Source of the DNA: Sphaerisporangium viridialbum
GTDB taxonomy: Bacteria > Actinomycetota > Actinomycetes > Streptosporangiales > Streptosporangiaceae
DNA: 64,000 nt
Assembly (NCBI RefSeq): GCF_049674955.1
Contig: NZ_CP187232.1
Location: forward strand, 744,001-808,000
Direction of reading: 5' to 3'
Shown: positions 27,101 through 34,957 of the stretch, in pieces
How the letters are laid out: every line of letters starts with the position of its first letter
Position numbering within the stretch: position 1 is the stretch's first letter
Made by a program: the position numbers and the translations under genes
The notes under the pieces: generated by a model
What the model was told of the DNA's origin: nothing
Databases searched by the model: none
The model's input: the letters and a program-made list of their open reading frames with translations, nothing else

Positions 27101-27394
27101 TTCCGGATGAGCCTGCGCGCGGAGAACGCCGTCGCCCTCGGCGACGCGGCGGTCGCGAAGGAGTGCTACGAGGCGCTGCTGCCGTGGGCAGGGGAGCTGG
27201 GCGGGCTGCACTGCGGCTCGGTGACGCTCGGGCCGGTCGCCCACATGCTGGGCGACCTCGCCGCGCTCCTGGGCCGTAACGGGGAGTCGGCCGGGCACTA
27301 CGCGCGGGCGGTGCGGGTCGCGGAGCGGGTGGGCTCCCCGCACTGGGCCGCACGCGCGCGGCGGGCCTCGGCGCGTACGGACCGGATGGTGTGA
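24113..27394 (+). CDS. BTAD/STAND transcriptional regulator (AfsR/SARP type)
   Basis: The 1093-residue protein has an OmpR-like winged helix (1-95, VRIRVLGPLHASVDGR, then ALQVYVSNLRRVLEP), a BTAD domain (about 100-245), and a STAND ATPase. Walker A is AGDAGAGKSTLVEAL (about 306-320) and Walker B TLVVIEDAHRADGETL (about 403). Helical TPR-like repeats fill the last 450 residues. Such proteins integrate signals and activate nearby pathway genes. ATG 24113 begins the wHTH; in-frame codons upstream are non-coding in character. Confidence 0.92.
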   Translation: MVRIRVLGPLHASVDGRAVYLGTARQRAVVARLVCEGGRVVSTDRFIEDLWQGQPPPKALGALQVYVSNLRRVLEPGRRPRTPPSVLVSAAPGYRLDLGADDVDAWRFSRLLDAGSTRLAAGAYGEAATLIDEALGLWKGRPYGEFADEEWAAPEVGRLEELHLVAVEYRAEAQLGLGRQAETVPDLEGHVRAHPLRENAVRLLALAYYRSGRQGEALAALRRARETLAAELGVDPGPALRALEADVLAQAASLELQPVIPTPPARPAALISESRAQATAMIGRAGELARLEEIAGRPAGFQMVWVAGDAGAGKSTLVEALAARVERKGGLVAFGRCPETGGGAPPAWAWSEVLRRLTAEHPPTGGLAARLAPLLTDDGASTGQFLLARALGEYLAGVAAVAPTLVVIEDAHRADGETLHLLRYLAVPSTPVLVVATYRPAEAEADLAATRAALAARTAAHLDLPGLTEDEVARLLSDRSGLRVDAATARTVTERTGGNPLFVCETARLLATDGPAAAHALPPGVRDLIRRRIARLPATAQTTLRDAAVIGRDVDVDVLIAMHGDGEETVLAGLEAGVLTGLLAEPRPGQVRFTHVLVRETLYEDTPRIRRARLHGRVLDALEQVRPDDVAGLGHHALAAATSRTAHGAARYAAAAAGRAAGLHAHAEAARLLQGALDLPLDDEALRLDLLCRLISARAHAGNVVGALESRAEALAVARRGADPEAVARALTAYDAPVPWTIQLDRRADHEMVAVIEEAISRAGEKARCRLLAALTFELEGHDATRTEAASAEAVEIARRTGDPELLCLALNARYFMVLHPGRRAELEELGRELLDTGARHGLLGYQMQGHHALFMVALGQGDLATARHHADRAVEYSTSGQLGLALAVLSFFDAIALLVRGEFDEAERLYDAVTRRMYESGGANALILGVAGRFVIRLARGDAGDSAAELRELYAYLPEEVSELLTRALVAGNRLGEAREVWLPRWDVPEDYYWLFRMSLRAENAVALGDAAVAKECYEALLPWAGELGGLHCGSVTLGPVAHMLGDLAALLGRNGESAGHYARAVRVAERVGSPHWAARARRASARTDRMV

Positions 27395-27409
27395 CCCCGC
27401 TCTCCTGGA

Positions 27410-28069
27410 TCACACTGTGGCGAGAGGGCCGAAGATCAGGCGCTGGCGGCGGCGGTGCGGCCCCCGGGTCAGCGCCAGCATGATCGACAGCACCGGGCCC
27501 GCGATCTTCCGGAGCCGCGCGAGCTCCTCCGGCCTGGCGTACTGGGCGATGCGCGGCAGGTCGAAGGCGGCGTCCCCGCCCTTGCGCACCGCGGTCTCGA
27601 CGGTGAGCCAGTCGGGCACCGAGACGTACTTCTCGATGATCGGGAAGATGGTCCGCTCCTCCTCCTCGATGTGCTCGTCGAGGAGGTCGGCGAGGGTTCC
27701 GAACAGGGTCGCGAGCCGCCCGGCCGCCGTACGGTCGCTCACGAACGCGGCGGCGGAGGAGCGCAGCTCGTCCAGCAGCGGATCGAGCTCCGAGTGGTCG
27801 TCGGACAGGTCGGAGAGGTCGACGGCGGCGCCGGCGGAGCGTTCGAGCACCGGCCAGAGGACCTTGTCCTCCATCGAGTGGTGGTGGTGGATGCCGTCGC
27901 ACAGCTTGGCGATGAACGCGGAGATCGCGGTGGCCCTGGCCCGGTCGCACGACTGCCGCCCCGAGGCGATCTCGCCGGTCACGGCGGCCAGGCGGCGGGT
28001 GTCGCCTCGCATGGCGCGATGGGTGATGCGGAATCCCAGAGTGTCGGGAGTGTCGGTGCTGTGCGGCAT
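27410..28069 (-). CDS. Hemerythrin-domain protein
   Basis: The 219-residue protein has an HHE four-helix domain with the iron ligand motifs ITHRAMRGD, IHHHHSMEDKVLWPVL, DDHSELDPLLDEL and LLDEHIEEEERTIFPIIEKY. A C-terminal part of about 65 residues ends in ALTRGPHRRRQRLIF and is typical of an actinobacterial subfamily. The diiron site suggests O2, NO or redox sensing. AAGGAAGAG precedes ATG 28069. It converges on the BTAD gene with only 15 bp between stops. Confidence 0.92.
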   Translation of the reverse strand: MPHSTDTPDTLGFRITHRAMRGDTRRLAAVTGEIASGRQSCDRARATAISAFIAKLCDGIHHHHSMEDKVLWPVLERSAGAAVDLSDLSDDHSELDPLLDELRSSAAAFVSDRTAAGRLATLFGTLADLLDEHIEEEERTIFPIIEKYVSVPDWLTVETAVRKGGDAAFDLPRIAQYARPEELARLRKIAGPVLSIMLALTRGPHRRRQRLIFGPLATV

Positions 28070-28306
28070 GATGCTCTTCCTTGCCTGAGTCGTGTTCCTG
28101 TCGACCGCCAGCGTGCTCGGGAGCACTTAGAGCTTTCTTGGAACCGACTTAGCAAGGCCGGCGGATCCGGGTGGCAGGCAAGTCGCCGGCCGCGTGCCCG
28201 TGGTGCGCGAGTACGTGGTGGCGAGGGCACAGGTGAGGCCGCTGGTGCCATAGCGATCGTTGGTATTTCGAGAAACGGATGTTGGTTGGGCATACTCTGT
28301 GCCGCT

Positions 28307-28525
28307 ATGGAGACGCGCTGGGTGGGTCCGGACGGCTACGAGGTCACGGCCGCGACGCGCGGCGATCACCAGGTCCTCCGGCTCCGGCGGCACGGTGAGC
28401 TCGTCGCCGACTGCTTCTCCGTGGACGAGCTGCGCCGTTTCGTGGACCTCGCCGATCTGTGCGAGGTGATCGCTTTCCCCTTCGGCGGCCGTCCCCGCCG
28501 CAGGCGGCAGGAGGCGCACCGCTAG
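28307..28525 (+). CDS. Small hypothetical protein
   Basis: The 72-residue product (METRWVGPDGYEVTAATRGD at the start) reads as a small beta-rich fold followed by SVDELRRFVDLADL and a basic tail RPRRRRQ. No family is recognised. No strong Shine-Dalgarno is seen before ATG 28307; a leaderless transcript is possible. It lies between the hemerythrin gene and the YbaB pair and faces the latter. Confidence 0.6.
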   Translation: METRWVGPDGYEVTAATRGDHQVLRLRRHGELVADCFSVDELRRFVDLADLCEVIAFPFGGRPRRRRQEAHR

Positions 28526-28547
28526 TGCCACGCCGCGCTGATCCGGG

Positions 28548-28925
28548 TCAGCGCGGGGGGCGCATCAGGAGATCGAGCCGGGTCTGTGCCTCGGCGGGGT
28601 CGAGGCCGTCCATGGACTCTCGTATCAGTTCCTGGGTCCTGCGCTCGGCGTCGTGCTGGGCGCGACGGGCGGCCGAGAGCACCTCCTCGGCCAGCGTCTG
28701 GCTGTCCAGGCGCGGTGCCCTGGGGCCGAAGGTGACGTCCAGCACCTTCCCGTCCGCCGCGACCGTCACCGTCACCTGGCCGGACGCCGCCTCACCGGTG
28801 CCGATGACCTCGTCGAGATCGCCTTGCACCTTCTCGATCGACCTCAGCATCCGCTCGGCCAGCCGCGCGGGCTGATCGAGGACTTCCTCGCGGATGCCGC
28901 CTGGGTCCATGGGTGGGCCGAACAA
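28548..28925 (-). CDS. YbaB/EbfC-family protein, second of pair
   Basis: The 125-residue protein matches the YbaB fold: a long helix (AERMLRSIEKVQGDLDEVIG), the beta part GQVTVTVAADGKVLDVTFGP, and a second helix (LAEEVLSAARRAQHDAERRT). YbaB proteins are dimeric nucleoid-associated DNA binders, but this divergent type in actinomycetes is usually next to WXG100 genes. It follows the paralogue at 28929 after 3 nt. Confidence 0.82.
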   Translation of the reverse strand: MFGPPMDPGGIREEVLDQPARLAERMLRSIEKVQGDLDEVIGTGEAASGQVTVTVAADGKVLDVTFGPRAPRLDSQTLAEEVLSAARRAQHDAERRTQELIRESMDGLDPAEAQTRLDLLMRPPR

Positions 28926-28928
28926 CGA

Positions 28929-29318
28929 TCACCCTCCGAGGATTTCGTGAGCCACCCGCTCGATCTGAGTCCGGACGAGGCCGGCGTCCGGTGGCTCCGG
29001 CAGATCCGCGGTGCCGTCAAGGGCCTCGTTCACGATCGCCTGGGTCTGGCACTCCGCGTCCTGCTGAGCGGCCTGGAGCGCCGCCGCCACGTCCCGGCCG
29101 AGGGTCACCCGGTCACGTCGCATCGCACGAGGATTCAAGAAGACCCCTGTGATGCCGCCCCGCCCATCGCAGGTCGCCCTGATCAGGTCGTCCCCGCTCG
29201 CGCCCTGCCCGGTGACCTGGCTGATCCTCTCCTGTGCCTCCTGAAGGGCGCGCATCGAGTCCTGGGCCTGCCTCAGGTAGGCATGCAGATGCTCCGAGTC
29301 GTAAGGCGCGGATGTCAT
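28929..29318 (-). CDS. YbaB/EbfC-family protein, first of pair
   Basis: The 129-residue protein has the same order as its neighbour: helix LRQAQDSMRALQEAQERISQ, then DLIRATCDGRGGITGVFLNP and LGRDVAAALQAAQQDAECQT. It is divergent from the WXG100-like genes at 29465 and 29791, with a shared promoter region of about 145 bp. The pair may work as a heterodimer (inference). Confidence 0.82.
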   Translation of the reverse strand: MTSAPYDSEHLHAYLRQAQDSMRALQEAQERISQVTGQGASGDDLIRATCDGRGGITGVFLNPRAMRRDRVTLGRDVAAALQAAQQDAECQTQAIVNEALDGTADLPEPPDAGLVRTQIERVAHEILGG

Positions 29319-29464
29319 TGCGATCTCCGGACTCCAGCGGGGGCGGTGAGGTCAAGCGACCAGTATGACCAAGCAGGCCGCTTCGAGGCCTGACCCAAGG
29401 ATAGGGACCACCGAACCGATCAAGGCAAGTATCGGCGCCGATGATCCCGTTAGGGTCGGGTGGT

Positions 29465-29794
29465 ATGAGCCGAGAACTTGACATTCACCGGACATGGGTA
29501 GAGCAGACCGCTTCGCGCCGGATGCAGATCCATGGTGAGGACTACGGCGCGGCGGTGCGAGGACCCGCGGGAGGCGAGATCGGCGGCGCCTCATGGGGCG
29601 AGACCGGGCTGATCGCCGAGTGCGCCGCCGCCTTCAGCGAGAGCGGTCGCCACCTGCACGAACTGCTCAGCGATCTCGGCCTGACGATGGACCAGACCGG
29701 TGAGCGTCTGCGCGTCGCGTCAACATGCCTCGGCGAGGTGGACACCGCCGTTCAGCGTGACGCCGACAGACTGCACGACCTGGGATCGATGTGA
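29465..29794 (+). CDS. WXG100/ESX-like small protein
   Basis: The 109-residue product is helical with the hairpin-type motif GGASWGETGLIAECAAAFSE followed by a long second helix (HLHELLSDLGLTMDQTGERL). SWGETG may stand for WXG. It is the size of ESX-secreted or EspC-like partners of type VII systems. It overlaps the next gene by 4 nt (GTGA), which suggests the two products form a complex. Confidence 0.7.
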   Translation: MSRELDIHRTWVEQTASRRMQIHGEDYGAAVRGPAGGEIGGASWGETGLIAECAAAFSESGRHLHELLSDLGLTMDQTGERLRVASTCLGEVDTAVQRDADRLHDLGSM

Positions 29795-30714
29795 CGCTGC
29801 CGCCGCAGGCCGCCCTGGCGATGCAGGTCATCGGCCTTGACCCTGCCATCCTCCCCAACACCGACGGGATGGACGAACAGGCCTCCCAACTGCGGACCGT
29901 GGCCGCCGGCGCCGACCGTGCCGCCGGCGATGCCGAAGGCACGATGCGGCAGGCCCAGCAGCTCTACCGCGGTGAGTCCGGCGCCGCCATGGCCGACGAC
30001 TGGCAGCGGACCGGCAACAGCGGAGGGCACCTCAGTCAGGCCAGCGCTGTGGCCAACCGAATCCCCACAGCGCTCAACGGCCTCTCCGGGGTGGCCAAGA
30101 TCGCCGAACTGGCCCTGGGTGCCGAGGCGATGTACGCCACCTACAGGGCCGGCAGGGAGTTGCTGATAGGTGGTCCCACCGGGCCCGCCAGGGCGTCCGT
30201 GCAGCTGCTTCTGGGCCGCCACAAGTCGAACTTGATCGTCCACGAGCTGCGTGAAGGCACCGGCAAGGTGCTGGCACGCGCCGTCAGAGAAAAGATCCTT
30301 GGGCCCCTTCAGGGGCTTCTCCGCAACATGAAGGGTCCCCGTGGCCCGATGCCGAATGCCGTCGGAGCCGGAGGCCGCATCGACGTCCCGGTCAGTGGCG
30401 GCAGGTTCATGGAGCAGGCCGGCCCACGCGGCGGCCACACTCTGCAGATGGGCCGGAAGGGCTGGTTCTCTCCCGGTGGCGGGACTCCCAGAGCCAGCGA
30501 CAAAGCGATGAAAGCGGCAGAGAACCTGGTGGAGCAAGATGCTCGCCTGGCCGAACGCGAGGCGAAGATGCTTGACGAAATGGCGGATCGAAAGACGTCG
30601 AGTGCGCGTAGGAGGCGTGAGGAAGGAGATGTGGAGTCGGCGAACTCATTGGTAGATGGAGCACTCAACGACCGCACCGAGGCGAAGATCGTGAGGCGTG
30701 GGAGGAGGAACTGA
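29791..30714 (+). CDS. WXG-like protein with long basic C-terminus
   Basis: The 307-residue protein starts with a WXG100-like helical hairpin (about 20-110, with MRQAQQLYRGESGAAMADDW) and continues with a central helical part (AELALGAEAMYATYRAGREL). The Gly/Arg/Lys-rich C-terminal 100 residues end in DRKTSSARRRREEGD and IVRRGRRN. The layout resembles a type VII-exported effector with a variable C-terminal domain, though no toxin motif is recognised. The GTG start overlaps the upstream stop. Confidence 0.68.
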   Translation: MTLPPQAALAMQVIGLDPAILPNTDGMDEQASQLRTVAAGADRAAGDAEGTMRQAQQLYRGESGAAMADDWQRTGNSGGHLSQASAVANRIPTALNGLSGVAKIAELALGAEAMYATYRAGRELLIGGPTGPARASVQLLLGRHKSNLIVHELREGTGKVLARAVREKILGPLQGLLRNMKGPRGPMPNAVGAGGRIDVPVSGGRFMEQAGPRGGHTLQMGRKGWFSPGGGTPRASDKAMKAAENLVEQDARLAEREAKMLDEMADRKTSSARRRREEGDVESANSLVDGALNDRTEAKIVRRGRRN

Positions 30715-30808
30715 GATCACTCTGGCGTCTCGGGCCATGCCTTCCGGGGACGCCGCCAGAGCTTCGGCAAGGTGACGTGTGATCCGGTGCCTGTCCCGTG
30801 ACGTACGC

Positions 30809-30839
30809 CGCCGCCCGGAGGATCGCTGTCCGGGCGGCG
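30809..30839 (+). terminator. Terminator after WXG operon
   Basis: CGCCGCCCGGA and TCCGGGCGGCG form a perfect 11-bp stem with a 9-nt loop, 95 bp after the stop of the WXG-like gene. The rest of 30715-31073 has no gene that I can support. Confidence 0.7.
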
Positions 30840-31073
30840 TCTGGCATGCCTCGACCTCGTAGACGAACCTCGACGCCGCTGAAGGTGTGGGGGGCGGCGG
30901 CGCCCGGTCGGCCGCGCTCGCACAGGCTCGCTGGGGGCGGGGATCCGGTGCTCGCCGGGGTGGCGTCCGGGAGAGCTCCGGGTGGGCGTTCTGATTCGCA
31001 TCGGTCGCGGGGTCCGTGTATGGTTACACCTGTCCGCAGCGCGGCGCGGTAACGCGAAACGCGAGCGAGACCG

Positions 31074-31146
31074 GCCCCTTTAGCTCAGTCGGCAGAGCGT
31101 CTCCATGGTAAGGAGAAGGTCTACGGTTCGATTCCGTAAAGGGGCT
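31074..31146 (+). tRNA. tRNA-Thr (GGT)
   Basis: The 73-nt cloverleaf has acceptor GCCCCTT/AAGGGGC, D arm GCTC/GAGC, anticodon stem TCTCC/GGAGA with loop ATGGTAA (anticodon GGT), and T arm TACGG-TTCGATT-CCGTA. CCA is not encoded. It reads ACC and ACU threonine codons. Confidence 0.95.
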
Positions 31147-31365
31147 CGACAGCGCAAATGCCCTCTCCCGGATTCCGGGGTGGGGCTTTTCGCTTGTGGG
31201 TATCCGACCGTGCTCACTAGTCCGCCTGTAAATAAGGGGAAGTGTAGGGGCCCAGCGATCAGGCATACTTGGAGCACCTAGCCCAGATCGGGCACGCCAA
31301 TGCGCGTGCGCGATCGTCTTACAGGTCAGGTATCCTTTCGAGGCCGGTCGAGTTCGCCGGCCTGA

Positions 31366-31439
31366 GGCGGAGTAGCTCAGTCAGGCAGAGCAAGCGGCTC
31401 ATAATCGCTGTGTCGCCGGTTCAAGTCCGGCCTCCGCTA
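31366..31439 (+). tRNA. tRNA-Met (CAT)
   Basis: The 74-nt cloverleaf has acceptor GGCGGAG/CTCCGCT (one G-T end pair), D arm GCTC/GAGC, anticodon loop CTCATAA (anticodon CAT) and T arm GCCGG-TTCAAGT-CCGGC. The anticodon stem lacks the three G-C pairs of initiator tRNA, so it is an elongator. Confidence 0.95.
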
Positions 31440-31518
31440 CTACCCTGCCGGGTCCCCCTGCAAAGGGAGACCGGGTTCGGGTTGTCCATGTGTCCCAAAC
31501 GTAGAAAGGCACTCCCAC

Positions 31519-31683
31519 GTGGCTGCCACCGACGTTAGGCCGAAGATCACGCTGGCCTGCCAGGAGTGCAAGCACCGCAACTACATCACGCGGAAGAACC
31601 GGCGCAACGACCCGGACAGGCTTGAGCTGAAGAAGTACTGCCCCAACTGCAAGTGCCACCGTGCACACCGCGAGACGCGCTAG
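31519..31683 (+). CDS. rpmG: Ribosomal protein bL33
   Basis: The 54-residue product (MAATDVRPKITLACQECKHR, ending CHRAHRETR) is bL33 of the large ribosomal subunit. It keeps both Cys pairs (CQEC and CPNC), the zinc-binding C+ form. The GTG start has AAAGG upstream. It follows tRNA-Met closely, as is usual in actinobacteria. Confidence 0.95.
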   Translation: MAATDVRPKITLACQECKHRNYITRKNRRNDPDRLELKKYCPNCKCHRAHRETR

Positions 31684-31750
31684 CCGCGCCAGGGCATGGT
31701 GATCCCCGGGCACCGGGGCACCCTCAGCAGCACTTCGGCATTTTCGCGCG

Positions 31751-31780
31751 ACCGGCGTTCTCCCTAGAGAGCGCCGGTTT
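31751..31780 (+). terminator. Terminator after rpmG
   Basis: ACCGGCGTTCTC and GAGAGCGCCGGT pair with one mismatch around a CCTA loop, followed by TTT. Confidence 0.65.
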
Positions 31781-31980
31781 GCCGCGTTCGGAAACAGGCC
31801 CGCCTGGGCGCGATGCCGACCGGCCTGCGCCGATTCCGCGGCGGGGCGGGCTAGCGTTCTCCCTACCGGCGGAGGGCGCGAGCCGCGCGGACCGGATCCT
31901 CGATCCATCCACGACGGCCGAACCTTGTTCTGTTACCGTCGGGGCTCCGCAGCTCTGCGTTCCGAAAGGGCACCGGCACG

Positions 31981-32430
31981 ATGGCTTTGAACCGTGATTT
32001 CGTCGGACGGACCTATCCGGCGTCCACCTCCTACGAGGTGTGCCGCGTCAAGATCAGGGAGTTCGCGGCCGCGATCGGCGACCACAACCCGATCTACCGC
32101 GACCCCGAGGCCGCGAGGGAAGCGGGTCATCCCGACGTCGTCGCCCCGCCGACCTTCCCCATCGTGTTCAGCCTCTCGGGCGCCGGCGAGGCGCTCGCCG
32201 ACCCCGAGCTCGGCCTCGACTTCGCCATGGTCGTCCACGGCGAGCAGCGGTTCGAGTACGACCGCCCGATCTACGCCGGTGACGAGCTGCTGTGCACCTC
32301 CACCATCTCCGAGATCCGCAGCGTCGGCCGTAACGAGGTCCTGACGATGACGAGCGAGGTCTCGACCGTCCAGGGCGAGCCGGTCTGCAGGACCTACAAC
32401 ACCATCATCGAGCGCGGAGGGGCGGCGTAA
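31981..32430 (+). CDS. MaoC-like dehydratase subunit, HadA-like (UPF0336)
   Basis: The 149-residue protein has a hot-dog fold with the N-terminal YEVCRVKIREFAAAIGDHNP and PPTFPIVFSL. It lacks the canonical catalytic D-x-x-x-x-H helix pair of the next protein and probably forms a heterodimer with it. In mycobacteria the HadA/HadB pair is a 3-hydroxyacyl-ACP dehydratase. It lies 4 nt before the HadB-like gene and upstream of murB. Confidence 0.9.
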   Translation: MALNRDFVGRTYPASTSYEVCRVKIREFAAAIGDHNPIYRDPEAAREAGHPDVVAPPTFPIVFSLSGAGEALADPELGLDFAMVVHGEQRFEYDRPIYAGDELLCTSTISEIRSVGRNEVLTMTSEVSTVQGEPVCRTYNTIIERGGAA

Positions 32431-32433
32431 CCC

Positions 32434-32862
32434 ATGACCGCGACCGTGAAGTACGACGAGGTCGAGGTCGGCCACCAGATCCCGGCCGTCGACTACCCCG
32501 TCCACCGCGTCAACCTCGTGATGTACGCCGGAGCCTCCGGTGACTTCAACCCGATCCACTGGAACGAGCGGCACGCCAAGGCCGTCGGCCTGCCGGACGT
32601 GATCGCGCACGGCATGTTCACGATGGCCGAGGCCGGGCGGTTCGTCACCGACTGGGCCGGCGACCCCGGAGCGGTGGTCGACTACGGCGTCCGGTTCTCG
32701 TCCATGGTGGTCGTCCCCGACAACGACGAGGGCGCCGTGATCACGGTGAGCGGCGTCGTCGAGGCCAAGCTGGACGACAACCGCGTGGTCGTCGCGCTGA
32801 CGGCGAGGTCGGGAGACTCCCGGGTGCTCTCCAAGGCCCGTGCGACCGTACGCCTCGCCTGA
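32434..32862 (+). CDS. MaoC-like dehydratase, HadB-like catalytic subunit
   Basis: The 142-residue hot-dog protein has the catalytic hydratase motif YAGASGDFNPIHWNERHAKA (Asp and His), then IAHGMFTMAEAGRFVTDWAG. It is the likely active partner of the preceding subunit and dehydrates a 3-hydroxyacyl thioester in fatty-acid-type synthesis. Confidence 0.92.
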   Translation: MTATVKYDEVEVGHQIPAVDYPVHRVNLVMYAGASGDFNPIHWNERHAKAVGLPDVIAHGMFTMAEAGRFVTDWAGDPGAVVDYGVRFSSMVVVPDNDEGAVITVSGVVEAKLDDNRVVVALTARSGDSRVLSKARATVRLA

Positions 32863-32890
32863 CTCCGGTCTCACCCGCATCGTGCTCCCG

Positions 32891-32922
32891 GGCCCGGTGG
32901 TCCACCCATGGACCGCCGGGCC
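32891..32922 (+). terminator. Terminator after HadB-like gene
   Basis: GGCCCGGTGGTCCA and TGGACCGCCGGGCC form a 14-bp stem with one G-T pair in RNA and a 4-nt loop, 29 bp after the stop codon. Confidence 0.75.
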
Positions 32923-32933
32923 TGAATGCTTAC

Positions 32934-33044
32934 ATGATCGCCTCACAGGTGCTGTGGGATTCCAGCCTGGCGGCTTCGAGGCTGGACGAGGCGATCAGCG
33001 CCGCCGCGTGGGACGCGGGCCGGGGCCGGGGGCCGCTCGTCTAG
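32934..33044 (+). other. Structured element or 36-codon ORF upstream of murB
   Basis: TGATCGCCTC (32935-32944) pairs with GAGGCGATCA (32988-32997), and inside it CCAGCCT (32962-32968) pairs with AGGCTGG (32979-32985). The same DNA is also open as a 36-residue frame from ATG 32934 (MIASQVLWDSSLAASRL at its start). Either a folded 5' leader or a small gene is possible. Confidence 0.45.
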
Positions 33045-33100
33045 GCTGAGTGCCGGCGCGCGGTGCCCGCACGCCGCTTCGTACGTGCTGGGGAAGGTGC

Positions 33101-34243
33101 ATGGCTGACCGTGTGGCAGGTGTGCGGCTCGCGCCGTACACCACGTTGAGAGTGGGCGGGGCGGCGCGCGCCTTCGTGGAGGCCCGTACGGGCGAGGAGC
33201 TCGTCGAGCTGGTCGCGGAGGCCGACCGGGACGGCGAGCCGGTGCTCGTGCTCGGGGGCGGCAGCAACCTGGTGGTCTCCGACGACGGCTTCGACGGGCT
33301 GGTGGTCCGGGTCTCCTCGCGCGGGGTCGACGTGCGCGACGAGGGAAGCCGTGTCGTGGTGACCGCGCAGGCGGGGGAGGACTGGGACGCCCTGGTGGCC
33401 CGTGCCGTGGCCGAGGGCTGGTCCGGGATCGAGTGCCTGTCGGGCGTTCCCGGCCTGGTCGGGTCGACCCCGATCCAGAACGTCGGCGCGTACGGGCAGG
33501 ACGTCTCGCAGACCGTCGTCGGCGTCCGCGCCTACGACCGGCGGACGGGCGAGGTGCTCGACCTCGACGCCGGGCAGTGCGGGTTCGCCTACCGGCACAG
33601 CGCCTTTAAGGAGGATCTCGCCCGTTATGTCGTGCTGTCCGTGACCTACGCGCTGGAGAGGTCCGAGAAGTCCGGGCCCGTCGCGTACAAGGAGCTGGCG
33701 GCGAGGCTCGGCGTGGAGATCGGCGGCAGGGTCGCCCTGCACGAGGCCCGTACGGCCGTGCTCGACCTGCGCCGGGGCAAGGGCATGGTCCTCGACGCCT
33801 CCGATCCCGACACGTGCAGCGCCGGCTCGTTCTTCACCAACCCGATACTGGACGGGCCGGAGGCGGCCGAGCTGGAGCGCAGGGCTCCGGGGTTCCCCCG
33901 GTGGGACATGCCAGGAGGCGCGGTCAAGGTGCCCGCCGCCTGGCTCATCGAGCACGCGGGCTTCCCCAAGGGATACCGTCGCGGCCCGGCGCGCATCTCC
34001 ACCAAGCACACACTGGCGCTGACCAACCCGGGCGGGCTCCGGGTCACCGGTTTCCCGAGCGACCCCGAGGGCCTCGCGGCCGGCGCCGGTCCGGCGCCGG
34101 CCGGGCCTTCCCCGGTCTCGGACGGCGGCCCGGCGACGGCGGCCGATCTGCTGGCGCTGGCCAGGGAGGTCAAGGAAGGCGTCGAGGCGAAGTTCGGGGT
34201 CACCCTGGTGAACGAGCCCGTGATGGTCGGCCTCCGGCTCTGA
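33101..34243 (+). CDS. murB: UDP-N-acetylenolpyruvoylglucosamine reductase
   Basis: The 380-residue flavoenzyme reduces UDP-GlcNAc-enolpyruvate to UDP-MurNAc with NADPH, the second committed step of peptidoglycan synthesis. FAD-binding motif GGGSNLVVSDDGFDGLVVRV is near residue 45; the catalytic Ser is in CSAGSFFTNP and the Glu in LVNEPVMVG at the end. An Ala/Gly/Pro insert (AAGAGPAPAGPSP) sits before the last helix. GGGGAAGG precedes ATG 33101. Confidence 0.96.
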   Translation: MADRVAGVRLAPYTTLRVGGAARAFVEARTGEELVELVAEADRDGEPVLVLGGGSNLVVSDDGFDGLVVRVSSRGVDVRDEGSRVVVTAQAGEDWDALVARAVAEGWSGIECLSGVPGLVGSTPIQNVGAYGQDVSQTVVGVRAYDRRTGEVLDLDAGQCGFAYRHSAFKEDLARYVVLSVTYALERSEKSGPVAYKELAARLGVEIGGRVALHEARTAVLDLRRGKGMVLDASDPDTCSAGSFFTNPILDGPEAAELERRAPGFPRWDMPGGAVKVPAAWLIEHAGFPKGYRRGPARISTKHTLALTNPGGLRVTGFPSDPEGLAAGAGPAPAGPSPVSDGGPATAADLLALAREVKEGVEAKFGVTLVNEPVMVGLRL

Positions 34244-34291
34244 GTCATCCTGAGCCCCGCCGCCGAGCCGTCCCCGGCCCGCCGCCGGACC

Positions 34292-34858
34292 CTAGATGAG
34301 GGCCTCGGCGATGAGGACGATGCCGAAGACGGCGAAGGCGGCGGCGGCGCCGTACTTGATGACCCTCTCGGGCAGGTGCTTGCCGAGCATCCGGCCGACG
34401 ACGATGGCCAGGGCGTCGGCGGCGACCATGCCCACGGTGGAGCCGATCCACGTGCCGAGCCAGCCGTGCTGGGTGGCGAGGGTGATCGTCGCGAGCATCG
34501 TCTTGTCGCCCAGCTCGCTGAGGAAGAACGCCACGGTCACCGCGATCAGGGCGCTGCGTGTGGTGCGCTCGGCCTTGCTCGACTCCTCGTCGCTCAGCTC
34601 GTCGCCGCGAAGGGTCCACAGGGCGAAGAACAGGAACGCGATGCCCGCGACGACGGCGATGGCGGTCTTCGGGAGCGCGTCGCCGATGAGGCCGCCGAGC
34701 CCGACGCTGAAGAGGTGCACCACCGCCGTCGCGATGGTGATGCCGACGATCACCGGCCACGGCTTGAACCTCGTGGCGAAGGTCATGGCCATGAGCTGGC
34801 TCTTGTCGCCCAGCTCGGCCACGAAGATCACACCGAGACTGATCCAGAACGCTTCCAC
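34292..34858 (-). CDS. UPF0016/TMEM165-type manganese exporter
   Basis: The 188-residue membrane protein has two copies of the family motif, FVAELGDKSQLMAM and FLSELGDKTMLATI, each in a three-helix repeat. The acidic linker DELSDEESSKAE joins them. The family moves Mn2+ or Ca2+ out of the cytoplasm. GTG 34858 is used because the longer frame from 34966 runs through the riboswitch. A yybP-ykoY Mn2+ riboswitch upstream supports the Mn2+ role. Confidence 0.92.
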   Translation of the reverse strand: MEAFWISLGVIFVAELGDKSQLMAMTFATRFKPWPVIVGITIATAVVHLFSVGLGGLIGDALPKTAIAVVAGIAFLFFALWTLRGDELSDEESSKAERTTRSALIAVTVAFFLSELGDKTMLATITLATQHGWLGTWIGSTVGMVAADALAIVVGRMLGKHLPERVIKYGAAAAFAVFGIVLIAEALI

Positions 34859-34957
34859 AGGGGGGTCGCCCTTCCTTGTAGCGCGACCGGGCTGGGAGCG
34901 AGCACCACGGGGAGTCTCGGGGCACGTCGACCTCGGCCCGGCAGCGTGTTCGTGCAT

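Noticed and set aside
24140..27343. Long minus-strand open frame of 1067 codons
   Set aside because: It is antisense to the BTAD regulator, lacks recognisable motifs and has the His/Arg/Gly composition that high-GC antisense frames give.
30717..31001. 94-codon minus-strand frame
   Set aside because: Low-complexity Arg/Pro composition and overlap with a terminator-like hairpin.
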